This document shows, piece after piece, positions 7,279-18,867 of a stretch of DNA of 64,000 nucleotides. The position numbers were made by a program, and so were the translations under genes. The stretch's first letter is position 1. Every line of letters begins with the position of its first letter. Source of the DNA: CAWAXW01 sp963786155 (lineage in GTDB: Bacteria > Actinomycetota > CADDZG01 > WHSQ01); the NCBI GenBank assembly GCA_963786155.1, contig CAWAXW010000006.1:1426001-1490000 (forward strand), written 5' to 3'. The notes below the pieces were generated by a model. That model was not told where the DNA came from. It worked only from the letters and a program-made list of their open reading frames with translations, and ran no database searches.

Positions 7279-9662
7279 GGGTGAGCCTGAGCTGGCTGAG
7301 CGAGTACGTCGACGTGACGCTAGCCCCGGAAGCGCTGGCGGAGAAGCTCGACATGAGTGGGACGAAGGTCGAGGCGATCCTGAGACCGGGCGAAGGCGTC
7401 TCGGGCGTTTTGGTTGCCGAGGTCGCCCAGATCGAACCGCACCCCAACGCGGACACACTGCTTCTGGTCGAGGCGAGCGTGGGAGACGGCGATGTTCGCC
7501 GGATCGTTTGCGGCGCACACAACTTCGAGGTGGGGGACAGGGTCCCACTGGCGGTCCCGGGCGCGAAGCTTCCCGGAGGGATCGAGATCGGCGAGCGCAA
7601 GCTGCGAGGCCAACTGAGCCAAGGCATGCTGTGCTCCGGCTCGGAGCTCGGCATCTCCAAGGATCACTCCGGGATCCTCGTGCTGCCGAGCGATGCCGAG
7701 ATCGGCGGCGACGTCGGCGAGGTCCTTGGTCTGGACGACACGATCCTCGAACTGGAGCTGACCCCCAACCGTCCCGACTGCATGGCGATGGTGGGCATCG
7801 CCCGCGAGGTGGCGGCACTCACCGGGAAAGAGCTGCGCACGCCCGATCCAAGCTTCAAGGGACTTGAGATCGATCCCAAGGTCGAAGTCGACATCGAAGA
7901 CCCAGTCGGTTGTCCCAGGTACGTGGCCCGAGCACTGGAGAACATCACGATCGGAGCGTCTCCCCAATGGCTGACCCGGCGCCTGCTGGCCGCGGGCGTC
8001 CGTCCCATCTCCAACGTCGTGGACGTGACGAACTACGTGATGCTCGAATCGGGCCAGCCGCTGCATGCATTCGATGGCTCGCTCATCGATCAGCGCACGA
8101 TCGTCGTCAGACGGGCGCGCCCCAACGAACCTTTGACGACCCTCGACGGGATCGAGCGACGGATGTCACCCGAAGACCTGCTCATCACGGATCCGCGCCG
8201 GCCTCTTGCGATAGCCGGTGTGATGGGAGGCGAGGACTCCGAGGTCGCGGCGACGACCACCAGCGTGATCTTGGAATCCGCGTACTTCGATGCTGCGACG
8301 GTTGCGTTATCGAGCCGGAGGCACGCCTTACGCACTGAAGCCTCGGCTCGATTCGAGCGCGGCGCCGACCCCAACGGTGCGCTTGCCGCGGCCGATCGTG
8401 CGGCGCAACTGATGGTCGATCTCGCCGGAGCCGAGGCGGCGCGCGAAGCAGTAGACCGCTATCCGACTCCCGTTGAGCGGCAGACCGTAAGGCTTCGCCC
8501 CGCGCGAACGGAACGCATCCTCGGGATCACGGTCGATACCGAAGACCAGGTGCAGGTGCTGCGTGATCTCGGGATGGATGTTGCCGAGGTTGGCGGCGCG
8601 ATCGAAGCAAAGGTTCCGACCTTCCGTCCCGACGTGACGCGGGAGATAGACCTCATCGAAGAAGTAGCTCGGGTCCACGGATACGACAAGCTTCCTGCGA
8701 CCATCCCGCCCGGTGGCGCCGGCGGCCTGACCCCCGCCCAGGCCGGGGAGCGCAGGGTGCGCCGGATATTGACGGGCCTGGGGCTGCACGAAGCCTGGAC
8801 GCCGTCGTTTGCATCGGATGCTGAGCTCGACCTGATGGGTCTGGCGGGCGACCACCCGGCGAGACGCTCCGTCGCGCTCGCCAATCCGGTCTCCGACGAG
8901 GCGACCGCGATGAGGACGACTCTCATCCCGGGGCTCTTGCGCTCCGCCGCCCGCAACTTCGCGCATCATGCCCCCGGCGTCGCGCTGTTCGAGATCGCGC
9001 GTGTTTATGTACCCTCGGAGAGCGCACTTCCGAATGAAGGGCTCGTTCTCGGAGCCGTCGTTGCCGGTGAACGCACGCCGGATACCTGGCTCGGCCCCCC
9101 GCGGCTGTGGGGCTTCTTCGAGGCCAAAGGCATCGTTCAGACGCTGGCGGCATCTCTCAGCGTGACCGAGGTGGACGCCGAACCGTCCCAAGGGATGCCG
9201 TTCCATCCGACCAGGGGGGCCGTACTCTCGTTCGAGGGTCACCGGATGGGCATGCTCGGCGAGCTGCATCCGGACGTCTGCGCGGCTTTCGACGTTCCGG
9301 AAGGCACGGTCGCTTTCGAGCTCTCCCTGCCCGCGCTGTTGGAGCGGTCCGGCCGCCCCGCCATCGAGGAGCTCCCTCGCTATCCCAGCATCTACATCGA
9401 TCTCGCCGTCGTCGTGGATGAGGACACTCCCGCGGCCCGGATAGCCGAAGCGATCCTCGAGAGTGGCGCGCCGGAGATGACCTCGATGCGACTCTTCGAT
9501 GTCTACCGTGGACCCCAGATCGGAACGGGGAAGAAGAGTCTCGCCTATGCGCTGGAATTGCGGGATGCCTCGCGGACATTGACCGACGACGATGCCGAGG
9601 CGGTGAGGGATCGGATCGTCCAGCGGTTGAAAGCCGCGGTCGGCGGAGAGCTCCGCACATGA
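7275..9662 (+). CDS. pheT: Phenylalanyl-tRNA synthetase beta subunit
   Basis: PheT carries tRNA binding and editing for phenylalanyl-tRNA synthesis. The 795-residue protein starts MRVSLSWLSEYVDVTLAPEA at the ATG in the ATGA overlap with pheS. The OB-fold tRNA-binding domain (about residues 40-150), the B3/B4 editing domain, B5 (about 400-470) and the C-terminal anticodon-binding FDX-ACB domain (from about 700) follow in order. The frame is also open upstream into pheS, but that part is not PheT-like. Nothing unusual is seen. Confidence 0.96.
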   Translation: MRVSLSWLSEYVDVTLAPEALAEKLDMSGTKVEAILRPGEGVSGVLVAEVAQIEPHPNADTLLLVEASVGDGDVRRIVCGAHNFEVGDRVPLAVPGAKLPGGIEIGERKLRGQLSQGMLCSGSELGISKDHSGILVLPSDAEIGGDVGEVLGLDDTILELELTPNRPDCMAMVGIAREVAALTGKELRTPDPSFKGLEIDPKVEVDIEDPVGCPRYVARALENITIGASPQWLTRRLLAAGVRPISNVVDVTNYVMLESGQPLHAFDGSLIDQRTIVVRRARPNEPLTTLDGIERRMSPEDLLITDPRRPLAIAGVMGGEDSEVAATTTSVILESAYFDAATVALSSRRHALRTEASARFERGADPNGALAAADRAAQLMVDLAGAEAAREAVDRYPTPVERQTVRLRPARTERILGITVDTEDQVQVLRDLGMDVAEVGGAIEAKVPTFRPDVTREIDLIEEVARVHGYDKLPATIPPGGAGGLTPAQAGERRVRRILTGLGLHEAWTPSFASDAELDLMGLAGDHPARRSVALANPVSDEATAMRTTLIPGLLRSAARNFAHHAPGVALFEIARVYVPSESALPNEGLVLGAVVAGERTPDTWLGPPRLWGFFEAKGIVQTLAASLSVTEVDAEPSQGMPFHPTRGAVLSFEGHRMGMLGELHPDVCAAFDVPEGTVAFELSLPALLERSGRPAIEELPRYPSIYIDLAVVVDEDTPAARIAEAILESGAPEMTSMRLFDVYRGPQIGTGKKSLAYALELRDASRTLTDDDAEAVRDRIVQRLKAAVGGELRT

Positions 9663-9685
9663 TCGAACGAGACTAGGAGTGATTG

Positions 9686-10318
9686 GTGCGGCGCCTGCCG
9701 AGATCGTTCTACGAGCGCGACTCCTTGGAGGTTGCGCGCGATCTGATCGGGTGTCTGTTCATTCGACGGGACCGGGAACCTACTGCGGTACGTATCGTTG
9801 AGACCGAGGCGTACCGTGGCGAGGACGATCCCGGGTCGCATGGATACAGGGGCCCCACGCCCAGGACCGCATCGATGTTCGGTCCGCCGGGCCGGCTCTA
9901 CGTCTATTTCACATACGGGATGCACTGGTGCGTCAATATCGTCTGCGCGAAACCCGGGGTGTGCCAAGCCGTCCTGCTCAGAGCAGGTGAGCCCGTTCAA
10001 GGCATCGAGACTATGAGGCGACGGAGACCGCGCATCGCCGACAACAGGCTGCTGGCCGCCGGTCCGGCACGACTCGCTCAAGCTCTCGGCATCGCGCGCG
10101 AGCACGACGGCTCATCATTGCTCCGAGGATCGGAGTTCTTCTGCGCAGAGGACGAGGCGACGGACGCTTTCCGAGCCCAGGAGGTCGCCCAGACCGTGCG
10201 AGTGGGCCTGGCCCCCGGCCGAGGGGATCGCCTGCCGTGGCGATTCGTGGTGCCCGGCCATCCCCACGCCTCGCGCCGCGAACCGGGAGGGAAGGGACAG
10301 CGACCGGCGAACCCTTAG
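9686..10318 (+). CDS. mpg: DNA-3-methyladenine glycosylase, AAG/Mpg type
   Basis: This base-excision repair enzyme removes alkylated purines such as 3-methyladenine and hypoxanthine. Family signatures are FYERDSLEVARDLIGC, the catalytic region RIVETEAYRGEDDPGSHGYRG, and GRLYVYFTYGMHWCVN. The length (210 residues) is usual. GTG at 9686 is chosen over the TTG just before it because AGGAG at 9675-9679 then sits six bases away. It follows pheT after 23 bases and may be read with it. Confidence 0.93.
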   Translation: MRRLPRSFYERDSLEVARDLIGCLFIRRDREPTAVRIVETEAYRGEDDPGSHGYRGPTPRTASMFGPPGRLYVYFTYGMHWCVNIVCAKPGVCQAVLLRAGEPVQGIETMRRRRPRIADNRLLAAGPARLAQALGIAREHDGSSLLRGSEFFCAEDEATDAFRAQEVAQTVRVGLAPGRGDRLPWRFVVPGHPHASRREPGGKGQRPANP

Positions 10319-10321
10319 AAC

Positions 10322-12125
10322 GTGATCGCTCGCCTCGGAGTCGCGCTCGTCCTCGCCATTGCCTCGACGGTCGTCTCCCTGCCGGCGGCCGCCTCCCAAA
10401 CTCAATCCATGAGGCCGTGGGTGCCCCACGCCGCCTCGCTTCCACTGCTCGATTCGTTCGCGGGACTTCCCGGAGGCGCCCGCCTGCTCAATCACATTCA
10501 AGCCAGCGACTATGACGGCGGCGAGTTCTTCACCTACTCGTTCGCCGTGGACGACATCTCGGGCGACGGCCTCTCCGACGTCATCGCAGTGGAGGAACTC
10601 GTGAAGGTGACGGTCGACGACGAGCCGGGTGGCATCCATAGGGACTATGCGCTCGACGGATGGGGCGTCATCACCGCTTTCACCGGTACCGGCGAGAAAC
10701 TGTGGCAGCGAAAGATCGACGACGGGATCTTGCTTCCGGTGGTCACGCCTTTGGGCTCCGAGTCCGGGAACGACGTCCTCGCCGTCACCTACCGAGACAA
10801 CGTCGGACCCGTGGAGGACAGCTCTCTCAGCTTCCGTGCGCTGGAGGGTTCGACCGGAGGATCCTGTGGCGCCGGTCTTTCACCGGCACGACCGTCGACT
10901 CCGGAGGAACGACGTTCACTCGGGACGTGCCGGTTGCCTTCGATCTGTTTGATGCGCTTCCCGGTCGCGCTTCAGAGGTGTTGGTGACGACCTCCGACGT
11001 CGAGTCACCTGCGGCGAGCGCACAATTGATCGAGACAAGCGCTTCCGTGATCAACGGCTCGACCGGTGAGGTCGTCACCCATCCCGACGCAGTTAGAACG
11101 GTCAACTGGTACGTATGGCCGGCGGCTGCCGGCGATCTCGATGGTGACGGGCTGGCCGACTACGTCTTTGTCACAAAGGTCAACGCTCCCGCATTGAACG
11201 GCACCGGTGGCCTCGAGGCACGTTCGGGGAAGGACGGCAAGCGCGTGTGGATCACCGAAGGTCTCGACTATGGCGGCTTCGCTTGGATCTGGCCGAGCGG
11301 CGATTTCCTGGGCAACGACCGGCTCGATCTGTTCGTGTCCACCTACGACGACCAGGCGCAAGCGTGGCACGCTACACGATCGACGGCCACGACGGAGCCC
11401 ACCACTGGACGGGCGATGGCTCGTTCCCTTCGAGCCCTGGCGATCTCGATGGCGACGGACGGCGCGACGTCGTTGTTCGCACGATCGTCCACGGAGGTTC
11501 GGCAGTGGGGCTCGATCTGCACGCGTACTCCTCGGAGGGCAACACACTGTGGGATGCGACCCACCGAAGCGCATACGAGATCCCACACTGCGGCGAATCG
11601 GTCTGCTCTTTCTCGACCTACAGCTGGCTCGACAGCGCAGGGGATGTCGGTGGTGACGGCGTGGACGACACGTTGGTGAACCACGAATTCGACTATCAAG
11701 CCGGAGTCTCGGCCATCAGACAGTTCATCGACGGAGCTTCGGGCCGTCTCGTCGCGGGAGGCGGCACCGATCATCACCCGCTGGCTGCCGCAATCGACGG
11801 TCAAGGCTCCGATCTGGTTGTGTTCCGGCCGAATGGCGCGGGCGCCACGGTTTCGGCCGTGACCGGAGACACCGGGGAGCCCCTATGGCGCGCCCGGATC
11901 CAAGCTGTCGAGGATGCATTCGCTGAGGGCGTCCTTCGCGTCGAGGGACACGATCTCGACGGCGACGGTTGCGCCGAGGTGATCCTTTCGAAGGCGGCAG
12001 AGAAGCGAGCCCACGTGATCGTCTTGGATGGAGCCACCGGCGCACTGAAGTGGTGGGCAGGCCTTGCAGGCCAGTCCCTGGATCTGCGGTCCTCGTCGCG
12101 CGTGTTCGCTCAGACCTGCGCGTAA
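10322..12125 (+). pseudogene. Secreted FG-GAP/VCBS-like repeat protein, broken by two frame shifts
   Basis: Read across two frame breaks this is one gene of about 600 codons. The N-terminus (MIARLGVALVLAIASTVVS and then PAAAS) is a signal peptide. Repeated Asp/Gly-rich turns such as DISGDGLSDV, DLDGDGLADY, DLDGDGRRDV and DLDGDGCAEV are typical of calcium-binding beta-propeller (FG-GAP) repeats, alternating with GATGALKW-like strands. The frame changes near 10857 and again near 11369, each explained by one missing base. Both halves keep good coding character, so the breaks may be sequence errors. A surface or secreted binding role is likely; the ligand is unknown. Confidence 0.75.
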
Positions 12126-12129
12126 GACC

Positions 12130-14704
12130 CTAGGGGTTCACCCAGATAGTCACCGTGGAACCGGCAGGCGCTTCGGTTCCGCCGGCGGGGGACTGCTTCC
12201 AGACCAGGCCGCTGCGGGCCTTGGCGTCGTCCTTGTCGGCTTCAGCCTGGATGATGACCTGCGCGTTGAAGCCACTCTCGGCGAGGATCCTCTCGGCATC
12301 CGATCGCGGCATCCCGAGAACGTTCGGAACCTCCGAGGCATTGCTCTGTTGCCCGGAGACGGAGACGTTGATCGTGACCGTTGCTCCTCCGGGAGCGCGT
12401 GAGCCACCCTCGGGGTCTTGGCCGATGACGCGGCCCGGTGGGTATGTGGTCGATGGCGTATCCACCTGCTGGACGCCGAAGCCCGCGTCCTCGAGTATCC
12501 GCACGGCGTCGTCCACGGGAAACCCGAAGACGTCCGGGACGAGCACACCGCCTTCTTCGTCCTCCTCGGAGACCCTGCACGTCTCTTTGGGCTGGGTGCC
12601 CTTCACGAATGTCGCTTCCACCGAAAACTCGTCGGGAGTGAACGGTCCGGCCAGACAATCGTCCACGCGAGAGTCGATCGTGACCGTAACCAACCCGATG
12701 TCGGGCACCTCGAACGCGGTGGCCGTGATGCCCGACAAGGCGCGCAGCATGAACGCCTGCCAGATCTGGGTGGGCCACGACCCGCCGGTGACCAAGATGC
12801 GAGTAGGACGACACAACGTCGTGGACCCACAGCTGGGTTTCATCTCGATCTGCCCCTCGGGGTAGCCCACCCACACTGCTGCCACCAGGTCCGGCGTGTA
12901 GCCGGCGAACCACGCGTCCCTGTACTCCTGGGCGGTGCCGGTCTTCCCGGCGGCGGGGCGTCCGATCCCGCCGTAGCGCGCTGCGGTCCCTCTCTCGATG
13001 ACCTGCTGCAGCGCGGTGGTCGTGATGTAGGCGACCCCCTCTTCGATCGGATTCGAGGACTTGTAGTCGTCGTCGGTTCCGCTGCTATACAGGACCTTCC
13101 CGCGAGCGTTCGTGATCCTCGTGATCGCCATAGGGGGGTTGTGCTCGCCCTGCGCCGCGAGCGTGCCGTAGGCGGACGCCATCCCCAGTGCGTTGACCTC
13201 GTTCGCGCCCAGCACCGCAGAGGGAACGGGCAGCAGCGGGGTGGTGATCCCCAACTCCTCGGCGAGCTCGACTACATCCTCTGGGCCGACGTCCAGGATC
13301 AGTTGGGCGTAGACGACGTTGACGCTGAAGACCGTGGCCTCGAGCAGCGAGTATGAGTTGCCGAAGCCGCTCTCCGAGTAGTTGCAGACGTGCCACGGCT
13401 CGGTGACCCCAGGCTGAGGAAGGTCCATACAGGCGTCGGCCTTGTACGCATTCGAAAGTGAGGTTCCCTCATCGACCGCAGCGGCAAGGGCAAAAGGTTT
13501 GAACGCCGACCCCGCTTGTCTGCCCGTCCCCGGAGCCTTCTTCTCGAAACCGTCGCCCGAGTCGTCGCGCACGCGTCCAAGCCCCGGCTCCGCCAGGATG
13601 GCGAGGTTCAGTTTTGCGTAGGGGTCCTCCTTGGGGGCCGCGAACCAGTCCCGTCCTCCGACCATGGCTTTGACATGTCCGGTGCTGGGCTCGATCGCGA
13701 CCAGGGCGGCGTGCGGATCGTCGGGATACTGAAGTATCTGCTCAACCGCGTCCTCCGCAGCCTCCTGCATCGCGAGGTCGACCGTAGTGTGGATCCGCAA
13801 GCCCCCGCGGAACAGAGCCTTGGTCCGCTCCCCGAGGGTCTTGCCGACCTTGTCGAAGCTCTCGTCCCCGTAGATGATCTGGCGCTGCACGTAATCGAGG
13901 AAGTACGGGGCCGGATAACGAGCCTGGCCCCCCGTCCGATGAAGCCCCAGGTCTTGTTGCTGCGCGCGGTCCGTCTTGGCCTTAGGGGCCCATCCCAGGT
14001 CGGCCATCTGAGCGAGTACAAGGTTCCGGCGTTCCAGCGCGGCCTTGCGGGAGTTGAACGGGTCGTAGACCGAAGGGGCCCGGATCACGGCGGCGATGAG
14101 AGCGCCCTCCTTCAAGGTGAGCTGGTCTACGGCTTTCCCGAAGTAGGTCTTGGCCGCCGCTTGCACGCCGTACGCGCCGTTGCCGAAGTACACGGTGTTG
14201 AGATACCTGAGCAGGATCTCGTCCTTGGATAGCCTCTCCTCGAGCTGGCGCGCTGAACGCGGCCTCCCGCAGCTTGCGCTCGTAGGTCTTCGCAGCCTGG
14301 CCGCCGGGAGCGATGATCACGTTCTTGACGTACTGCTGCGTGATGGTCGACCCACCCTCTTCGATCTCGCCGGCGCTCACGTTCGCGACCGCGGCGCGGA
14401 TGATGGCCCTCAGGTCGACCCCGTCGTGCTCATAGAAACGTTCGTCCTCGATCGCGATTACTGCCCTCTGAACGTGCTTCGGGATGCGTTCGAGGTTGGT
14501 GATCAGCGTCCTGTTCTCTTCCCCGTGAAGGGTCGTGATCAAGGAGCCGTCGCCGGCGAAGACCATGGAGGACTGGGCCAGCTTGTGCTCGAGGTCGGCC
14601 GCCTTCAAGCGGGGCAGATCCCGGAGCTGCGCGCATGAGGCACTCAGAAGGGCTCCAAGCGCGAGAAGAACGATGGGTAGGGCCTTGCGGGGTTTGAGAA
14701 ACAT
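12130..14704 (-). CDS. Class A penicillin-binding protein with two PASTA domains (one frame break)
   Basis: A bifunctional peptidoglycan glycosyltransferase and transpeptidase. The N-terminal part (start ATG at 14704, one hydrophobic anchor near residues 7-25) holds the GT51 motifs IAIEDERFYEHDGVD and EGGSTITQQYVKN. The transpeptidase has SAFK as SxxK and KTGTAQEY as KTG. Two PASTA domains close the protein, ending in STVTIWVNP. The frame changes near 14256: RKLREAA must join to SARQLEERLSKDE, which needs removal of one base. Since both parts are well preserved I treat this as one gene. It faces tyrS across a 46-base divergent region. Confidence 0.88.
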
Positions 14705-14735
14705 CGAGGGCCACATTCTACCGGGCACCGGGGCG

Positions 14736-14741
14736 TACCAT
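14736..14741 (+). promoter_or_regulatory. Possible -10 box of tyrS
   Basis: TACCAT, nine bases before the tyrS ATG. On the other strand a TAGAAT box lies ten bases before the start of the penicillin-binding protein, so the 46-base gap can hold two back-to-back promoters. Confidence 0.35.
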
Positions 14742-14750
14742 CTGGCAGCG

Positions 14751-15968
14751 ATGGGAGCCGGCGATCCACTAAAAGAGCAGCTAGAGCGACTGACGGCCCG
14801 CGCCGAGCACGTGGTGCGGGTCGAGGAGCTTGCCGATCGCCTCGGCGCCGGCAGGCCTCTGAGAGTGAAGCTTGGCCTCGACCCCACGGCGCGAGACGTC
14901 ACCCTCGGTTGGGCCGTCCCGCTGCGCAAGCTCAGGGCGTTCCAGGACGAGGGCCATACGGCGGTGCTGATCGTGGGCGATTTCACGGCTCGCATCGGGG
15001 ACCCCTCGGGCAAATCCGAGACGAGACCGCAGCTCTCCAAGGAAGAGGTCCAGGCGAACGCGGAGAAATGCCTCGAGGCCTTGCTCGACATCCTGTCGGA
15101 GGACAACCTCGAGGTCCGCTACAACTCGGAGTGGCTCGAGCCTCTGGACCTCGGAGACGTCCTCAAGCTGACGTCACGCTTCACGGTGGCGCAGATGCTC
15201 GAGCGGGACGACTTCGCGACGCGGTATGCCGGCAACCGGCCGATCTCGATCATGGAGTTCATGTATCCGATCGCCCAGGCCTACGACTCGGTCGCGGTTC
15301 GGGCCGACGTCGAGCTGGGAGGCACCGACCAACTCTTCAATCTGCTTGCCGGCCGCGACCTGCAGAGAACCTTCGACCAACCACCGCAGGTCGCGCTGAC
15401 GATGCCGCTATTGGAAGGCCTCGACGGTGTGCAGAAGATGTCGCAGTCGCTCGGCAACTACATCGCGATACGCGAGGCCCCGGAGGAGATGTTCGGGAAG
15501 CTGATGAGCATCCCGGATCGACTAGTCGGCCGCTACGCGCGGTTGACGACGGATCTGGACGACGAGCGCATCGTGGCCCTGGAAGCCGCTGCATCCGCGG
15601 GCGGGCCCGGCGCCGGTAAGGCCAAGAGAACCGTGGCGAGGGCAGTCGTCGAGATCTATCACAGCGCCGATTCAGCGGGACGGGCCGAGGCCGACTTCGA
15701 CCGCCTGTTCAAGGAGCATCGGGTCCCGGAGGACATGGCCTCCGCCGCGCTACCCGCAGGGTGCGTGGAGGGGGGCCGTGTGCAACTTCCGTGCGTGATC
15801 GCCGAACTTGGTCTGACAGCGTCGCGTGGCGAAGCTCGACGGCTTATCTCTCAGGGAGGAGTGAAGATCGACGGGCGCAGCGTGGAGGAGGAAGTAGCCG
15901 ACGCCGCCGACCTACAGGATGTGGTCCTGCAGGTCGGCAAACGCCGCTTCGTTCGTCTTACGGGGTGA
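14751..15968 (+). CDS. tyrS: Tyrosyl-tRNA synthetase, TyrZ-like, with an altered HIGH motif
   Basis: Charges tRNA-Tyr. The 405-residue protein has the class I core, the KMSKS loop as KMSQSLGNYIAI (near residue 226) and a C-terminal S4 RNA-binding domain. The segment GDFTARIGDPSGKSETRP places it in the TyrZ-like subfamily. The HIGH signature, expected after LGLDPTA as HLGH, reads TLGW, so both histidines are absent. This could be a lineage variant. The ATG at 14751 fits the family N-terminus, although the frame is open further upstream. It overlaps the facing secreted protein gene by 11 bases. Confidence 0.93.
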   Translation: MGAGDPLKEQLERLTARAEHVVRVEELADRLGAGRPLRVKLGLDPTARDVTLGWAVPLRKLRAFQDEGHTAVLIVGDFTARIGDPSGKSETRPQLSKEEVQANAEKCLEALLDILSEDNLEVRYNSEWLEPLDLGDVLKLTSRFTVAQMLERDDFATRYAGNRPISIMEFMYPIAQAYDSVAVRADVELGGTDQLFNLLAGRDLQRTFDQPPQVALTMPLLEGLDGVQKMSQSLGNYIAIREAPEEMFGKLMSIPDRLVGRYARLTTDLDDERIVALEAAASAGGPGAGKAKRTVARAVVEIYHSADSAGRAEADFDRLFKEHRVPEDMASAALPAGCVEGGRVQLPCVIAELGLTASRGEARRLISQGGVKIDGRSVEEEVADAADLQDVVLQVGKRRFVRLTG

Positions 15969-16614
15969 CGCTCTTGGACTTCGCCTTGCCGCAGCTGAAC
16001 TCGCCCTCTTCTGTGGCACGGGTCTCTTTGCCGACCTTCGTGTAGAAGGTGTCACCCTTCACATCCTTCTTGACGGCCCTAAAGGAGTAGGCACCCTTGT
16101 TGGTCGTGATGGTGTCCCCGACCTGAGCGTCCTTCTTCTTGTCCTTGTATAGGAAGACGGTGCGGCCCGTGACGCAGGCCTTCTCGTCGGACTTGACCTT
16201 CCCGCGGAACTCGGAGGCCCCGCCCTTGTAAGTAAGCGTGATCTCGCTCTTGCACTTCACCGGGTCACCCTGGACCCGGGGAGCGCCCGAAGCGGACGCG
16301 GAGCTGCTGGGCGACCCGGAGCTGCTGGGCGACTTGCTCGGGCTGCTCGACCCGGAGGGACTGGCCGAGCTCGAGCTGCTGCCCGTCGGGATCGGCAGCG
16401 ATGGAAGCGGGTTGCCATCGTCGCTCTGCGATGGGCTCGGCGAGGCGCTGGACGAGGCCGAGGGGCTCGGCGAGCCACCACCCCCACCCGTACATTCAGT
16501 GCTGGCCTCGGCCGGCGAGATAGTAGGCAGTCCCCAGTTGAGCACGGCGATGGACGCCGCCAGGACCGCTACCGGCACGAGCAGTGCGATGGCCCTCGTA
16601 CGCGTTGAATCCAT
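15958..16614 (-). CDS. Secreted Ser/Pro-rich protein with a small C-terminal beta domain
   Basis: A 218-residue exported protein of unknown function. Residues 1-38 form a signal peptide (basic start, hydrophobic stretch, cleavage near AEAS). Residues 42-120 are a low-complexity linker of Ser, Pro and Gly, typical of wall-spanning actinobacterial proteins. The last about 95 residues are Lys-rich, contain three cysteines and alternate strands (ITLTYKGGASEFRGKVKSD), suggesting an immunoglobulin-like fold. It ends inside the tyrS 3' end, on the other strand. No homologue is recognised. Confidence 0.7.
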   Translation of the reverse strand: MDSTRTRAIALLVPVAVLAASIAVLNWGLPTISPAEASTECTGGGGGSPSPSASSSASPSPSQSDDGNPLPSLPIPTGSSSSSASPSGSSSPSKSPSSSGSPSSSASASGAPRVQGDPVKCKSEITLTYKGGASEFRGKVKSDEKACVTGRTVFLYKDKKKDAQVGDTITTNKGAYSFRAVKKDVKGDTFYTKVGKETRATEEGEFSCGKAKSKSVTP

Positions 16615-16731
16615 TGGATTACCCCCTCAAAGCTTGGCTTGCGATCAGGTTCCGATCTCTTATCTTGCCCACGAGCCGCCCGGAGTGAACATCATTGCCG
16701 GCCGGGTACGGACAAATTACCCCATGGTGGT

Positions 16732-16760
16732 TTGACCCTGGCCCACGGGGGGGTTACGCT
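16732..16760 (+). promoter_or_regulatory. Probable promoter of the 16S rRNA gene
   Basis: TTGACC at 16732-16737 and TACGCT at 16755-16760, separated by the optimal 17 bases. It lies about 440 bases before the 16S gene, in the only long gene-free stretch of the window (16615-17199). That stretch also holds a leader hairpin and the processing stem, and I see nothing else in it. Confidence 0.6.
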
Positions 16761-16891
16761 ACCGGAGCCCACTTGGGCAAGAACGTTGTCATGCTCGCCG
16801 TCTGCACTTCTGTGGGGCGGCAGCCCGGCAGAGAACAGGAGAGTGGCTATAGGCACCTGAGCCGTAAGACCCAGGTCGCTAGGGTTGCTTG

Positions 16892-16923
16892 CCGGTTCTC
16901 GTTATGGGACCGGTTTTTTCTTT
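16892..16923 (+). terminator. Terminator-like hairpin in the 16S rRNA leader
   Basis: CCGGTTC at 16892-16898 pairs with GGACCGG ending at 16913 (one G-U pair) and is followed by a T-rich run (TTTTTTCTTTT). It looks like an intrinsic terminator placed between promoter and 16S. It could limit transcription unless antitermination at the boxA-like sequence just downstream (CTCTTTGAGAACT) acts on later elements. Confidence 0.5.
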
Positions 16924-16932
16924 TGGTCCGAC

Positions 16933-16964
16933 GCTCTTTGAGAACTGAACAGTGTGCCTGCCGA
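16933..16964 (+). repeat. 5' arm of the pre-16S processing stem, with boxA-like sequence
   Basis: This 32-base segment is the near-perfect complement of 18785-18816 beyond the 3' end of 16S; the inner 18 bases (ACAGTGTGCCTGCCGA and neighbours) pair without mismatch. The pair forms the stalk cut by RNase III. Its first part resembles the actinobacterial rrn boxA. Confidence 0.8.
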
Positions 16965-17199
16965 GAAACTTCTGGATTGACTTCAGAGGTGGATCGGAGA
17001 CCAGCGGAACCTCGTCGAAGAATTTCTTTGACGAAGTACACGAATAAATCCGGCAAACGCTTTTGAGCCACGTGGTGGCTCTTAATCGAGTTGCCACAAA
17101 GAGCACAGAAGTGTTCGCCAGATGCACATGTTTCAAACTTTCGAATCCTTGAGCGGTCGGCGCGAACTGCGCTTGCCGCTGTTAGAGGATTCGGAATTC

Positions 17200-18736
<1,537 letters not shown>

Positions 18737-18784
18737 AGCATCTCGTTAGGAGATCTACTCCTAGTTGAAGTTCACTGGTCTCTT

Positions 18785-18816
18785 TCGGCAGGCACACTGT
18801 CCAGAGCTCAAAGAGC
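18785..18816 (+). repeat. 3' arm of the pre-16S processing stem
   Basis: Complement of 16933-16964. It brings the two ends of the 16S precursor together for RNase III cleavage. It lies directly before the terminator, showing that the 16S precursor is processed as a unit by itself. Confidence 0.8.
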
Positions 18817-18817
18817 A

Positions 18818-18844
18818 AGGGGGGCCCACTGGGCCGCCCTTTTT
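18818..18844 (+). terminator. Intrinsic terminator of the 16S transcription unit
   Basis: AGGGGGGCCC, a three-base loop, GGGCCGCCCT (one G-G mismatch) and then TTTTT. A strong GC hairpin with a U-tract, placed only about 90 bases after the 16S gene. Confidence 0.8.
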
Positions 18845-18867
18845 CTGTTGCGGGTCGCTCCGACGAT

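Noticed and set aside
6235..7818. 527-codon minus-strand frame across pheS and pheT
   Set aside because: Shadow of two well-conserved synthetase genes; composition and lack of motifs rule it out.
16807..16900. Possible cyclic-di-GMP (GEMM) riboswitch before 16S, because of a CCCAGGTCGCTAGGGTTGC-like stretch
   Set aside because: Only the 3' part resembles the family. The conserved 5' core is absent, and a riboswitch before 16S would be unexpected.
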